A stretch of DNA of 61,299 bases from the NCBI RefSeq assembly GCF_004310285.1, contig NZ_SISF01000028.1:123286-184584 (forward strand), read 5' to 3'. The stretch comes from Agrobacterium cavarae (GTDB lineage Bacteria > Pseudomonadota > Alphaproteobacteria > Rhizobiales > Rhizobiaceae). Position numbers and translations under genes: made by a program. Of the stretch, positions 10,085 to 19,826 are shown piece by piece. Positions within the stretch are counted from its first letter, which is position 1. Every line of letters starts with the position of its first letter. Under the pieces are notes generated by a model that had not been told where the DNA came from, did no database searches, and saw only the letters and a list, made by a program, of their open reading frames with translations.

Positions 10085-11167
10085 ATGCGCATAGCTTTGA
10101 TGATCGCCGCGACGCTTTATGCCAGCGCCGCCTTCTCGCAGCAGCCTGCTCCGCAGGCTCCAAAGCCACAGGTGAATGTGCGCACGGACGCCGTCATGTT
10201 CAAAGGCGGCCCCTCGCTTGGCGATAGCGACAAGGTCCGATGGGACTTCTACAAGGCGGACAGCGCGGGCGGCCGCAGCGACGACAATGTCGGCGGTGCC
10301 TATGATGCCACCTTCGAGGAGAAAATTCCGCCGGGCAAATATGTCGCGGTCGCCGCACTCGGCAATATCACCCGTGAGATCGCTTTCGAGGTCAAGGACG
10401 GCGCCGTCACCGAGCTTGCGGTCGATTTCGAAGCAGCCCAACTCACCCTCGTGCCGAAGCGCAGCCCCGATAGCAAAGAGGCCGAGCCGCTTGCGCGCGT
10501 AACGGTAACGCAGGACGCGTTCAGCGACAGTGTCTATGGATCGAAAGAACTCTTCGTGCCGGCCGGCGAGTTGAAGCTCGAGGGCCGCATCGGTCCGGCG
10601 GTCGCAGAGGAAACGATCACTGTCAAAGCCGGCGACACCGTGAGCCACGATGTCATCATCCCAAGCGGCGTGGTCGTGACGAATGCCGTCTACAAAGAAG
10701 GTGGTCGCCAGGTCGAGACCGATAGCATTCGCTTCGAGGCGCTGGCCAACACGCAAACACTGGACGGCACGCGCACGACGATCACCGGCACTTACGGCCC
10801 CGGCAAGATCATGCAGATGCCGGCTGGAAACTTCATCATGAGAGCGAAGCTCGGCAAGGTCACCGTCGAGAAGCCCTTCAGCGTGACGGCGGGTCAGCGC
10901 ACCGATCTCAGCATCGATCTTGATGCAGGCGTGCTGGTTGTCTCAGCGCCTCAGGCGGAGCGGATCGACATTGTCGAAACCACCAAGGACTTGCAGGGCA
11001 CGCAGAAGGAAATTTCCGGTCGCTACGGCACGACGCACCAGGAGACGCTTCACCCCGGCACCTATGCGGTGAAAGTAACCTACGACAAGAAGGCCAATCG
11101 CGATCCGAAGGAAGTCAGCGCCACGGTGACGGCATCGGAGCGCACCGAGATCAACATCACCGATTGA
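10085..11167 (+). CDS. secreted protein with four tandem beta-sandwich-like repeats
   Basis: The ATG at 10085 gives a clean signal peptide (MRIALMIAATLYASAAFS, cut before QQP), with an AGGGG ribosome site 12 bases upstream. The mature protein (about 342 residues) contains four diverged copies of one unit: PPGKYVAVAALG, PAGELKLEGRIG, PAGNFIMRAKLG and HPGTYAVKVTYD. Each unit continues with an alternating hydrophobic strand and a V-x-[AD]-G-x-x-[TS]-x-[LHI] turn. This resembles carboxypeptidase-regulatory or PEGA-like beta-sandwich domains. No catalytic motif is visible. Probably it is a periplasmic binding or structural protein; I do not recognise a named family. Confidence 0.72.
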   Translation: MRIALMIAATLYASAAFSQQPAPQAPKPQVNVRTDAVMFKGGPSLGDSDKVRWDFYKADSAGGRSDDNVGGAYDATFEEKIPPGKYVAVAALGNITREIAFEVKDGAVTELAVDFEAAQLTLVPKRSPDSKEAEPLARVTVTQDAFSDSVYGSKELFVPAGELKLEGRIGPAVAEETITVKAGDTVSHDVIIPSGVVVTNAVYKEGGRQVETDSIRFEALANTQTLDGTRTTITGTYGPGKIMQMPAGNFIMRAKLGKVTVEKPFSVTAGQRTDLSIDLDAGVLVVSAPQAERIDIVETTKDLQGTQKEISGRYGTTHQETLHPGTYAVKVTYDKKANRDPKEVSATVTASERTEINITD

Positions 11168-11189
11168 TTTTTGAAAGCCGCGCTCGAGC

Positions 11190-11870
11190 TTAGCCGACAA
11201 TGGCGAAAGCGTCGCGCGTGGATCCCGTTGGTGTGCGCACGGCCGTCCGGCCAATCCACTGCACGTGGCCGTGGAGAATGCGGATGGCCTCTTCGGCCCG
11301 CTCGCCGCGAAGTGCGTCTATGATCGCACGATGATCAGTGTCGGTGCGGCGCTCCCAGCCCGCACGCCAGGCGGAGAACAGGAAGCGGGCGCTGGCTGCA
11401 TGCAGTCCGTCGATCGCTTCCATCAATCGAGGCATGTTGCAGGGTGCGGTGATCAGCCGGTGAAAGCGTCGGTTTGCCTCTTCCCATCGGCGAACGTCTT
11501 GCGCATCGTCACCTTCATGCGTCGCGGCTTCCGCCTCATCGAGGATAGCTTGGGTCAGGTTGGGGATGGCGTTACGGAGCGCCAGCACTTCAAGCGCCGC
11601 ACGCATTTCCGCGACCTCTCGCACATCTGCAAGGCCGAAATCGGCCACGCGAACGCCTCGGCGCGGAATGCTGACGGCAAGGCCTTGCGCTTCCAGCCGG
11701 CGAAAGGCTTCCCGCACCGGCACATGCGAGGCACCGAATTCCTCGGCAATATGATCCTGCCGCAGCCTTTCGCCAGGCGCAAATTCACCGCGCACAATAC
11801 GCTCGGCGAGCGTGCGGCTGATCTTGGCGGCAATCGTATCATCCGGTTTGGCTTTTGGAAACTTGACCAT
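11190..11870 (-). CDS. GntR-family transcriptional regulator, FCD (FadR) subfamily
   Basis: This is a 226-residue regulator. The N-terminal winged helix is complete (about 12-75): IVRGEFAPGERLRQDHIAEE followed by VPVREAFRRLEAQGLAVSIP. The all-helical FCD ligand domain follows (about 85-215), with the metal-ligand type residues in ANRRFHRLI and DHRAIIDAL. FCD regulators usually respond to organic acids or sugar acids and control neighbouring catabolic genes. Here the divergent neighbour is a HAD phosphatase, 148 bases away, so that gene is a candidate target, but no convincing operator was seen. Confidence 0.88.
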   Translation of the reverse strand: MVKFPKAKPDDTIAAKISRTLAERIVRGEFAPGERLRQDHIAEEFGASHVPVREAFRRLEAQGLAVSIPRRGVRVADFGLADVREVAEMRAALEVLALRNAIPNLTQAILDEAEAATHEGDDAQDVRRWEEANRRFHRLITAPCNMPRLMEAIDGLHAASARFLFSAWRAGWERRTDTDHRAIIDALRGERAEEAIRILHGHVQWIGRTAVRTPTGSTRDAFAIVG

Positions 11871-12018
11871 GACCTGACATAGGGCGAGGTTGGAGAATTG
11901 TCGAGCGATGCGATAAGCCGCAAGCTCCCCTGCATTCCAACCGGTTGAGCTTGTACCTCAATTGGTCTAAAAGCCGCCAACCCCATCCCATTCCTTCATC
12001 GACATCAAGGGAGCGCAC

Positions 12019-12702
12019 ATGAGCGGCTTCGACCTTATCATTTTCGACTGCGACGGCGTTCTGGTCGATTCGGAAATCATCGCCGCACAGGTCGAATCCC
12101 GCCTGTTGACGGAGGCCGGCTACCCGATATCCGTTGAGGAAATGGGTGAGCGCTTCTCCGGCATGACCTGGAAGAACATCCTGCTTGAGGTTGAGCGCGA
12201 GGCGAGCATTCCGATTTCGGCCACGCTCCTCGACAAATCCGAAAAGCTTCTGGATGCCCGCCTGGCGCGCGACGTCAAAGTCATCGAAGGCGTTAAGTTT
12301 GCGCTGTCGCGGCTGACGACACAGCGCTGCATCTGCTCGAATTCGTCCAGCGCCAGGCTCGACATGATGCTGACCAAGGTCGGCCTCAAGCCCTATTTCG
12401 AAAGCCATGTCTATTCCGCGAAAGATCTCGGCGCAGACCGCGTCAAACCGAAGCCGGACATCTTCCTTCACGGCGCCAAGCAATTCGCCGTCTCGCCCGA
12501 CAGGGTGGTGGTGATCGAAGATTCCGTCCATGGGATTACCGGCGCGCGCGCCGCAGGTATGCGCGTCATCGGCTTTACCGGCGCATCGCATAGCTATCCC
12601 AGCCATGCGGACAAGCTGACCGACGCGGGCGCCGAAACCGTCATTTCCCGAATGCAGGATCTGCCGGCAACGATCGCGGCACTGTCCGAGTGGGCAATCT
12701 GA
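12019..12702 (+). CDS. HAD-family phosphatase, beta-phosphoglucomutase / phosphoglycolate phosphatase-like
   Basis: This 227-residue HAD-IA enzyme has a helical cap. Motif I, IFDCDGVLVDSE (residues 8-19), has both catalytic Asp. Motif II is CSNSSS, the motif III Lys is in RVKPKPDIF, and motif IV is VIEDSVHGITGARAAGM. These motifs match hydrolases acting on sugar phosphates or phosphoglycolate; the exact substrate is open. It stands alone on the plus strand, divergent from the GntR regulator and convergent with the lipoprotein gene. Confidence 0.88.
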   Translation: MSGFDLIIFDCDGVLVDSEIIAAQVESRLLTEAGYPISVEEMGERFSGMTWKNILLEVEREASIPISATLLDKSEKLLDARLARDVKVIEGVKFALSRLTTQRCICSNSSSARLDMMLTKVGLKPYFESHVYSAKDLGADRVKPKPDIFLHGAKQFAVSPDRVVVIEDSVHGITGARAAGMRVIGFTGASHSYPSHADKLTDAGAETVISRMQDLPATIAALSEWAI

Positions 12703-12710
12703 ACCCATCA

Positions 12711-12742
12711 AAAAAGCCGGACCGCACAAGGCGATCCGGCTT
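12711..12742 (-). terminator. rho-independent terminator of the lipoprotein gene
   Basis: AAGCCGGA (minus strand, 12742-12735) pairs with TCCGGCTT (12721-12714) and runs into a T tract in minus-strand sense (five A residues at 12711-12715 on the plus strand). It lies 33 bases past the lipoprotein stop and may also serve the convergent HAD gene. Confidence 0.8.
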
Positions 12743-12774
12743 CGATAAAAATTTTCCGGCAGTCGGGTCTGATC

Positions 12775-13353
12775 TCAGCCCCTGCGACCGCTCTTCTTGC
12801 CACTGGCCTTTGCACCACCTTCATCAAACGAAATGAAGACATTGGTCTGCTTCGACGCGCCGCCCGGGCCATTCGGAATGGCAACGTTGGGGTTGTTGAA
12901 GATGAACTGGGTGCCTGCCGTACCTGCCGGAACATCGACGCCGAGGCTCGTGACCTGCGAGAAGATTTCGCCATCGCCGTCCTTGACCGTCACGCGGATT
13001 GGGAGATTAACCCGACCTGGCTTGGAGAGAGGTCCTGGAACCACACGGCCTTGCGCGAAGACGTTTACGGTCAGCGTGGAATCATTCATGCTGCATGAGC
13101 GCGTGGTGTCCGACAAGGACGCCTGATAGACGAGCTTGCTCGGATCACCCTTGGTTCCGGCATAGACCTGATGGACGGCATTGGTATCGAGCACAGTAAT
13201 GGGTGGGCAGTTCGCCTGCACGACGGGGGCGGTTGCGGCCTGCGCAGCCGGCGGATTGACCGCCAGCGAGTCCGACGGATTGGAAGAATTGCAACCCGCA
13301 AGCATGGCAAGCAGCGATGCTGCGACGGATAAACGCAAAATAGTCCCTGTCAC
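12775..13353 (-). CDS. predicted outer-membrane or periplasmic lipoprotein
   Basis: This protein has a clear type II signal: residues 1-20 (MTGTILRLSVAASLLAMLAG) followed by the lipobox Cys of LAGC. The mature part starts with a Ser/Pro/Ala-rich linker. It then has a beta-rich domain (about 50-170) with NCPPITVLD, RVNLPIRVTVKDGDGEIFSQ and TQFIFNNPNVAIP, and a basic Gly/Lys/Arg tail. I do not recognise a characterised family. The GTG at 13353 is chosen because AGAGGG lies nine bases upstream and it leaves a normal n-region; the frame is open to an ATG at 13383. Confidence 0.72.
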   Translation of the reverse strand: MTGTILRLSVAASLLAMLAGCNSSNPSDSLAVNPPAAQAATAPVVQANCPPITVLDTNAVHQVYAGTKGDPSKLVYQASLSDTTRSCSMNDSTLTVNVFAQGRVVPGPLSKPGRVNLPIRVTVKDGDGEIFSQVTSLGVDVPAGTAGTQFIFNNPNVAIPNGPGGASKQTNVFISFDEGGAKASGKKSGRRG

Positions 13354-13560
13354 TGTGTTCCACCCTCTAAAACAATTCCGCAACAGGCCGGAGATGCTAT
13401 TTATTGGCCTTCCTTGCCTGTCGGCGATGGTCTATAGCAGCGGCGCCGGAAAAAATCGATGGTTGCATTCGGATTTGCGCCATTTTTGCAAAATGGACGA
13501 AATTCCCGCACGAAGCGGTTCCTACGGCTTGACTGGTGACGACGACGAAGGACGATTTCC

Positions 13561-14958
13561 GTGAAATATGTTTCGACCAGGGGCAGCGCCCCTTCACTTG
13601 GTTTCTCCGATGCGCTGCTGGCTGGCCTGGCGCGCGATGGCGGCCTCTATGTACCAAGCGAATGGCCGACGATGAAAAAGAAGGAAATTCGCGCCCTTCG
13701 AGGCAAGACCTACCAAGAGGTCGCTTTCGAAGTTCTCTATCGCTTCACCGGCGGCGAAATTCCGGAGAAGGATTTCCGCTCGATGATCGATGAGGCCTAT
13801 GCGACCTTCCGTCATCCGGCGGTCGCCCCGCTCGTTCAGACTGGACCGAACAGCTTCATCCTCGAGCTTTTCCACGGCACGACGCTCGCGTTCAAGGACG
13901 TCGCGATGCAGCTCCTCGCCCGCCTGATGGATTACACGCTCGCCGAACGCGGGCAACGTGCGACGATCGTCGGCGCGACATCTGGTGATACGGGCGGCGC
14001 GGCCATCGATGCCTTTGCCGGACGCGACCGGACCGACATCTTCATCCTGTTCCCGCATGGCAAGGTGTCGCCGGTTCAGCAGCGGCAGATGACCAGCTCC
14101 ACGGCTTCGAACGTGCATGCGCTTGCGATCAACGGCAACTTTGACGACTGCCAGAACCTCGTCAAGGACATGTTCAACGACACGAAATTCCGCGACAGCG
14201 TCAAGCTTTCCGGCGTCAACTCGATCAACTGGGCGCGCATCATGGCGCAGGTGGTCTATTACTTTACCGCTGCGATTTCGCTGGGTGCGCCGGACCGCAA
14301 AGTCTCCTTCACCGTGCCGACCGGCAACTTCGGTGATATTTTCGCTGGCTATGTGGCCAAGCAGATGGGCCTGCCGATAGACAGGCTGGTGATTGCCACC
14401 AATGACAACGATATCCTTGCCCGCACGCTGAAGACGGGTCGTTACGAGATGCGCGGCGTTCAGGCCACCACCTCGCCCTCCATGGATATCCAGATTTCGT
14501 CGAACTTCGAACGCTTGCTGTTCGAAGCCTATGATCGCGAACCAAACGAGATCAAACGCTCGATGGATGGTTTGAAGCAATCCGGCGCCTTCCAGATCTC
14601 CGAAGCAGCCATGAAGATGATCAAGCGCGACTTCCGCGCAGGTCGCGCGACCGAAAAGCAGGTGGCGGCGACCATTCGCGACACGCTGAGTGAGACTGGC
14701 TATCTGCTCGATCCGCACACGGCAACGGCGGTCTACGTGGCGAAAAAGTACGAAAAAACAAACAGTCCGATGGTCGTTCTTTCGACCGCGCATCCGGCGA
14801 AATTCCCCGACGCCGTAAAATCCGCTTGCGCAATCGATCCTGCCCTACCAGTATGGCTTGCTGATCTTATGAACCGGGAGGAGCGTTTCGACGTCCTGGA
14901 AGCAGAGCTTGACGCCGTGGAAACTTTCATCGGCAAGCATGCTCGCGCCAAGGACTGA
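13561..14958 (+). CDS. thrC: threonine synthase
   Basis: This 465-residue PLP enzyme converts O-phosphohomoserine to threonine. The start is a GTG giving MKYVSTRG, the standard N-terminus of the long (fungal/proteobacterial) class. The PLP-binding Lys lies in LAFKDVAMQ (K112). GATSGDTGGAA binds the cofactor phosphate, and PTGNFGDIFAGY is also conserved. The homoserine kinase gene of the same pathway lies about 12 kb away on the other strand, so the two are not an operon here. The M16 peptidase gene follows after 21 bases on the same strand. Confidence 0.95.
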   Translation: MKYVSTRGSAPSLGFSDALLAGLARDGGLYVPSEWPTMKKKEIRALRGKTYQEVAFEVLYRFTGGEIPEKDFRSMIDEAYATFRHPAVAPLVQTGPNSFILELFHGTTLAFKDVAMQLLARLMDYTLAERGQRATIVGATSGDTGGAAIDAFAGRDRTDIFILFPHGKVSPVQQRQMTSSTASNVHALAINGNFDDCQNLVKDMFNDTKFRDSVKLSGVNSINWARIMAQVVYYFTAAISLGAPDRKVSFTVPTGNFGDIFAGYVAKQMGLPIDRLVIATNDNDILARTLKTGRYEMRGVQATTSPSMDIQISSNFERLLFEAYDREPNEIKRSMDGLKQSGAFQISEAAMKMIKRDFRAGRATEKQVAATIRDTLSETGYLLDPHTATAVYVAKKYEKTNSPMVVLSTAHPAKFPDAVKSACAIDPALPVWLADLMNREERFDVLEAELDAVETFIGKHARAKD

Positions 14959-14979
14959 CCAACGCGGAAAGACGTGGAA

Positions 14980-16278
14980 ATGAATGTGAACGTAACCCGG
15001 CTTTCGTCCGGGTTGACAGTCGTCACCGAAAGAATGCCTCACCTCGAAAGCGTTGCTCTCGGCGTGTGGATAAAATCAGGTTCGCGCAACGAGACGGATG
15101 ACGAGCACGGCATCGCGCATCTGCTCGAGCATATGGCCTTCAAGGGTACGGCGCGCCGTACCGCCCGGCAGATCGCCGAGGAGATCGAGAATGTTGGCGG
15201 CGAAGTCAACGCCGCGACATCCACCGAGACAACATCCTATTATGCCCGCGTGCTGAAGGATCACGTTCCGCTGGCGGTCGACATCCTTGCCGATATCCTG
15301 ACCGAGTCCGCTTTCGACGAGGCGGAACTGGAACGCGAAAAGAATGTCATCCTGCAGGAAATCGGTGCTGCCACCGATACACCCGATGACGTCGTTTTCG
15401 ACAATTTTTCCGGCGTCGCCTATCGCGACCAGATGATCGGTCGTCCGATCCTCGGCACACCGGAGACGGTGCAGTCCTTCACCACCGCCCAGATCCGTCA
15501 TTATCTCGGTCGCAATTATACGACGGACCGGATCTTCGTCGTCGCGGCCGGTGCTGTCGATCACGAAGCCTTCGTCAAGCAGGTCGAGCAGCGCTTTTCG
15601 AGCCTGCCGCAAAAGCCGGAAGCCACGCCGATCATTGAGAAAGCGCTCTACACCGGTGGCGAAATCCGCGAGACGCGCGATCTGATGGACGCGCAAATCC
15701 TGCTGGGCTTCGAGGGCAAGGCCTATCACGCCCGTGACTTCTACTGCTCGCAGATTCTCGCAAACATCCTCGGCGGCGGCATGTCGTCTCGCCTCTTCCA
15801 GGAAGTGCGTGAATATCGCGGTCTCTGCTATTCGGTCTATGCCTTCCATTGGGGTTTTTCCGATACCGGCATTTTCGGTATTCATGCAGCAACCGGCAGC
15901 AGCGATCTGGCGGAACTGGTTCCGGTCATCACCGAAGAACTGCGCAAGTCCTCCGAGGTCATCCATCAGGAAGAAATCGACCGCGCTCGCGCCCAGATCC
16001 GCGCGCAGCTGCTGATGGGCCAGGAAAGCCCGGCAGCGCGTGCCGGTCAGATCGCTCGCCAGATGATGCTCTACGGTCGTCCGATCCCCAATGACGAGAT
16101 GATGACGCGTCTTGGAGACATCACCCGTGAGCGCTTGACCGATCTTGCAGGGCGTCTGTTTTTCGATAAAGTTCCGACCCTGTCGGCAATCGGGCCCCTG
16201 GAAAATCTCGCGCCGCTGTCTGACATCACGGCGGGGCTTTCCGCGGCGCCATCCATGAAGATAACGGCAAACGGCTGA
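14980..16278 (+). CDS. M16-family zinc peptidase (processing peptidase-like)
   Basis: The protein is 432 residues long. The inverted zinc motif HLLEH lies at residues 47-51 with the third ligand in EREKNVILQEI about 75 residues on, so the active half is complete. The C-terminal half carries the R/Y pair region (SSRLFQEVREYRGLCYSVYA). The length fits a single-chain two-domain M16B subunit like mitochondrial processing peptidase beta. In alphaproteobacteria this gene commonly follows thrC, as here. The ATG at 14980 is favoured over the GTG at 14974 by the position of GGAAAG. Confidence 0.92.
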   Translation: MNVNVTRLSSGLTVVTERMPHLESVALGVWIKSGSRNETDDEHGIAHLLEHMAFKGTARRTARQIAEEIENVGGEVNAATSTETTSYYARVLKDHVPLAVDILADILTESAFDEAELEREKNVILQEIGAATDTPDDVVFDNFSGVAYRDQMIGRPILGTPETVQSFTTAQIRHYLGRNYTTDRIFVVAAGAVDHEAFVKQVEQRFSSLPQKPEATPIIEKALYTGGEIRETRDLMDAQILLGFEGKAYHARDFYCSQILANILGGGMSSRLFQEVREYRGLCYSVYAFHWGFSDTGIFGIHAATGSSDLAELVPVITEELRKSSEVIHQEEIDRARAQIRAQLLMGQESPAARAGQIARQMMLYGRPIPNDEMMTRLGDITRERLTDLAGRLFFDKVPTLSAIGPLENLAPLSDITAGLSAAPSMKITANG

Positions 16279-16317
16279 CGGCAGAGACTGATCCGCAGCA
16301 TGGTGTTGGATGACTAG

Positions 16318-16914
16318 ATGCTGCGTTTTCTCTCCCGCAACAGCGATACGCCGGAACTTCGCAACGCGCATTATCTACTGAGACTGCCGCGATATTCCGA
16401 TTACCGGCAGTGGCACAGGCTGCGCTCGGACAGCCGCAGCTTCCTTCAGCCATGGGAGCCGACCTGGCGCAGCGACGAGCTGACCGAAAGTTCGTTTCGG
16501 GTGCGCGTGACCCGCAACAATCAGGAATTTTCCTCCGGCACGGCCGTGTCGCTTCTTCTCTTCCTGGCGGATGGAACGCTGATTGGAGGCATCACCATCG
16601 GGTACATCCGCAGAGGTGCGGCGCAGAGCTGTATGATCGGATATTGGATGGGTGAAGCCCATGCGCGTCACGGCCATATGTCTGCCGCATTAAAACTGGT
16701 AATACCCTATATCTTCAATGGACTTCAGTTGCACCGTATTGAGGCAGCCTGTATTCCAGACAACTTCAAAAGCATCCGGCTGCTCGAAAATGCCGGCTTT
16801 CAGCGGGAAGGCCTCTTGCGCGAATATCTGAAAATAAACGGCGAGTGGCGGGACCACGTCATGTTTTCGCTGATTGCCGATAAACACGGTTCCGGCAGGA
16901 CTGAGCGAGATTGA
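16318..16914 (+). CDS. GNAT-family N-acetyltransferase, RimJ/RimL type
   Basis: This 198-residue protein has the GNAT fold. The acetyl-CoA region is in IGYWMGEAHARHGHMSAALK, and IEAACIPDNFKSIRLLENAG with FQREGLLREYLKINGEWRDH is typical of the RimJ/RimL group, which acetylates protein N-termini. The actual substrate is unknown. It sits 39 bases after the M16 peptidase gene, and its stop overlaps the next ATG by one base (TGATG), so all three genes may be co-transcribed. Confidence 0.87.
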   Translation: MLRFLSRNSDTPELRNAHYLLRLPRYSDYRQWHRLRSDSRSFLQPWEPTWRSDELTESSFRVRVTRNNQEFSSGTAVSLLLFLADGTLIGGITIGYIRRGAAQSCMIGYWMGEAHARHGHMSAALKLVIPYIFNGLQLHRIEAACIPDNFKSIRLLENAGFQREGLLREYLKINGEWRDHVMFSLIADKHGSGRTERD

Positions 16915-19826
16915 TGACATATATGAGCCTCGTGTCGCGCCTGTTGAAACATCTACCGGCGAAAGCATGCGCCACGGCGCTGTTATTCTTCTGCGCCATT
17001 TTCTCCAGCCAAGCGCTCGCCTTCGAACCGGTCAAGATTTCCCGTGACGACAATGCGCTCGATCTGACCGCCACCACCGATATCTACGCCAACCAGGGCG
17101 AGGCCTTCCAGGTTTCGACTGCACCCGGGCCGGACGGTATTCGCCGGCGCATCGAAGTGCGGGCAAGCTCTCCCGCCCACCAGGGCGATTGGGCGGTGTT
17201 TGCGCTTGCCAACGTCTCGGAAGAACAGCTTGAGCGCGTTATCGTCGCGCCGCACTTTCGTCTCGTCAATTCCAAGCTCTTTTGGCCCGATCTCGGCTCG
17301 CAGCGCATCATCGCCATTACCCCGAGCGAAGGCTTCGCGCTGGATCGCCAACCAAGCCCCGATGCCGACGTCTTCCGCATCACGCTGAATCCGGGCGCGG
17401 TCATTACATTCGTCGCCGAGCTTTCCACGCCGCAACTGCCGCAGCTCTATCTGTGGGAGCCGGAAGCCTACAAGGACACGATCAACGCCTTTACGCTGTA
17501 CCGCGGCATCGTGCTCGGGATTGCCGGTCTTCTCGCCGTTCTTCTCACCATCCTTTTTGTCGTTAAAGGCACCTCGGTTCTGCCGGCTTCGGCGGCTCTC
17601 GCCTGGGCGGTTCTTGCCTATATCTGCGTGGATTTCGGCTTCCTCGAAAAGCTGATCACCGTGACCTCAAGCGACGAGCGAATGTGGAGGGCGGGCGCCG
17701 AAGTGGCGCTCGCCTCCAGCTTCGTGGTCTTCCTGTTCACTTATTTGAATTTGAACCGATGGCACGCGCATCTTGGTTACGCGACATTCGCCTGGATCAT
17801 CGGTCTTGGCGCTCTCTTTGGCGTGGCGATCTATGATCCGTCTATTGCATCCGGTATCGCGCGTGTCTCCTTCGCGCTGACGGCGACCGTCGGGATCGTG
17901 CTGATCATCTATCTCGGCTTCAACCGCTACGACCGCGCCATTCTACTTGTGCCGTCCTGGGCGTTGATCCTGGTCTGGCTCTTCGGCGGCTGGCTGACGG
18001 TCACCGGACAGCTGGACAATGACATTATTCAGCCGGCACTCGGCGGCGGTCTCGTACTGATCGTGCTCTTGATCGGCTTTACCGTTATTCAGCATGCCTT
18101 CGCCGGAAGTGCATACCAACAAGGCCTGTTCTCCGATCTCGAGCGGCAGTCGCTGGCGCTCACCGGTAGCGGCGATACGGTGTGGGACTGGGACGTGACG
18201 CGTGACCGCATCGTCACCACGCCGGACGTGTCGATCAAGCTCGGACTGCATCCCGGTACGATGCATGGTGCTGCGCGCAATTGGCTGCCTCGCCTGCACC
18301 CGGATGACCGCGACCGGTTCAAGGCAACGCTTGACGTGTTGCTGGATCATCGCAAAGGGCGGCTCAATCATGAGTTCCGCATTCGCGCCGAAGACGGCCA
18401 CTTCCATTGGCTGCAGATTCGCGCGCGTCCCGTACTCGGCTCCAACGGCGAAATCATCCGCTGCGTTGGCACCATCACCGACATCACGGAACAGAAGAAT
18501 TCCGTTGAGCGCCTGCTGCAGGACGCGCTGAACGACAATCTGACAGGCCTTCCCAACCGTCAGGTCTTCCTCGACCGTCTGCAATCCATGTTGAACCTGG
18601 CGCCAGATGGCGACACGGTTCGCCCCACGGTGATGGCGATCGATATCGACCGCTACAAGCTGGTGAACGATACGCTTGGGATTGCTGCAGGCGACAACAT
18701 TCTGATCGCGTTGACACGTCGATTGCGCCGTCTTCTGAAACCGCAGGATACGCTGGCCCGTCTTGGCGGCGATGAATTCGGCCTGATCCTCGTCTCGGAG
18801 CGCGACCCACAGCGCGTGGCAGACTTTGCCGATGCGGTGAACAAGGCCATCATGGTGCCGATCAATTTCGCCAATCGCGAGATCATTCTGACGGCTTCGA
18901 TCGGCCTCGTCTCCTGGATCGACCAGCAGGAAAGTGCTGCCGGTCTGTTGAGCGACGCGGAACTTGCCATGTATCGCGCCAAGCGCGCCGGCGGCAACCG
19001 CGTCGAGCCGTTCCGGCCTGCCTTCCGTACCTCCGGGACCGACCGTCTGCAGATGGAAAGCGATCTGCGCCGCGCACTTGAACGCAAGGAGCTCACGCTG
19101 GCCTATCAGCCGATCGTCAAGCTGGACAATGGCGATCTTGCCGGATTTGAAGCGCTGATGCGGTGGGAGCATCCCAAGCGCGGCAACATCCCGCCAAGCG
19201 AGTTCATTCCGATTGCCGAAGCCTCCGGCCTTATCGAGCCGCTTGGCATGTTTGCACTGGAGCGGGCGGCGAACGATCTGATGGATTGGCAACATGCCAT
19301 CGACAAGCTGCCGATCTTCATCTCCGTCAACATCTCCAGCGCGCAGCTGCTGAACAACGAACTCTACAATGACGTTCGCAGCATGCTGCAGCGGACGCGC
19401 TGCAATCCGCAGCAGCTGAAGCTGGAGCTGACGGAATCGATCGTCATGGAAAATCCTGAGCAGGCGCGGCTTGTGCTGGCGAAGCTCAAGGAGACGGGCC
19501 TCAGTCTTGCGCTCGACGATTTCGGCACGGGTTACTCGTCGCTCGCCTATCTCACCCGCTTCCCCTTCGACACCATCAAGCTCGACAAGGCACTGATCGC
19601 CAATACCAGCGACAAGCGGAATGTGCTGCTCCGCTCGATCATCGCCATGGCGCGTGCACTTGAGATGCAGGTGGTGGCCGAAGGCATCGAAACGCCTGAG
19701 GATGCGGCAGAGCTTGCCCGCATGAATTGTCACTACGGGCAAAGCTTCCTTTTCGGGACGCCGGATACTCCGGAAGCCGCTCTTCGCCTTTTACGCGAGC
19801 GCTTTCAGGTCTTCAAACGCGCCTGA
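16914..19826 (+). CDS. membrane GGDEF-EAL c-di-GMP enzyme with periplasmic sensor, 7TM region and PAS domain
   Basis: This is a 970-residue protein. A signal peptide (to about 37) precedes a periplasmic sensor-like domain of about 150 residues. About seven membrane helices follow (roughly 195-395), together resembling the 7TMR-DISM layout. A PAS fold is at about 420-540 (GDTVWDWDVTRD, EFRIRAEDGHFHWLQIRARP). GGDEF (about 545-705) keeps the active site RLGGDEFGLIL. EAL (about 715-960) keeps EAL, the Asn of SVNISSAQL, the Glu of ELTESI, DDFGTGYSSL, IKLDKALI and VAEGIETPED. Both catalytic sites look intact, so net cyclase or phosphodiesterase activity cannot be predicted. The ATG at 16914 replaces a TTG three bases earlier. 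Confidence 0.92.
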   Translation: MTYMSLVSRLLKHLPAKACATALLFFCAIFSSQALAFEPVKISRDDNALDLTATTDIYANQGEAFQVSTAPGPDGIRRRIEVRASSPAHQGDWAVFALANVSEEQLERVIVAPHFRLVNSKLFWPDLGSQRIIAITPSEGFALDRQPSPDADVFRITLNPGAVITFVAELSTPQLPQLYLWEPEAYKDTINAFTLYRGIVLGIAGLLAVLLTILFVVKGTSVLPASAALAWAVLAYICVDFGFLEKLITVTSSDERMWRAGAEVALASSFVVFLFTYLNLNRWHAHLGYATFAWIIGLGALFGVAIYDPSIASGIARVSFALTATVGIVLIIYLGFNRYDRAILLVPSWALILVWLFGGWLTVTGQLDNDIIQPALGGGLVLIVLLIGFTVIQHAFAGSAYQQGLFSDLERQSLALTGSGDTVWDWDVTRDRIVTTPDVSIKLGLHPGTMHGAARNWLPRLHPDDRDRFKATLDVLLDHRKGRLNHEFRIRAEDGHFHWLQIRARPVLGSNGEIIRCVGTITDITEQKNSVERLLQDALNDNLTGLPNRQVFLDRLQSMLNLAPDGDTVRPTVMAIDIDRYKLVNDTLGIAAGDNILIALTRRLRRLLKPQDTLARLGGDEFGLILVSERDPQRVADFADAVNKAIMVPINFANREIILTASIGLVSWIDQQESAAGLLSDAELAMYRAKRAGGNRVEPFRPAFRTSGTDRLQMESDLRRALERKELTLAYQPIVKLDNGDLAGFEALMRWEHPKRGNIPPSEFIPIAEASGLIEPLGMFALERAANDLMDWQHAIDKLPIFISVNISSAQLLNNELYNDVRSMLQRTRCNPQQLKLELTESIVMENPEQARLVLAKLKETGLSLALDDFGTGYSSLAYLTRFPFDTIKLDKALIANTSDKRNVLLRSIIAMARALEMQVVAEGIETPEDAAELARMNCHYGQSFLFGTPDTPEAALRLLRERFQVFKRA

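Noticed and set aside
17943..19742. Long antisense open frame (599 codons) over the GGDEF-EAL gene
   Set aside because: It mirrors a GC-rich coding region and its translation is rich in His, Arg and Gln without family similarity; the plus-strand protein has complete catalytic motifs.
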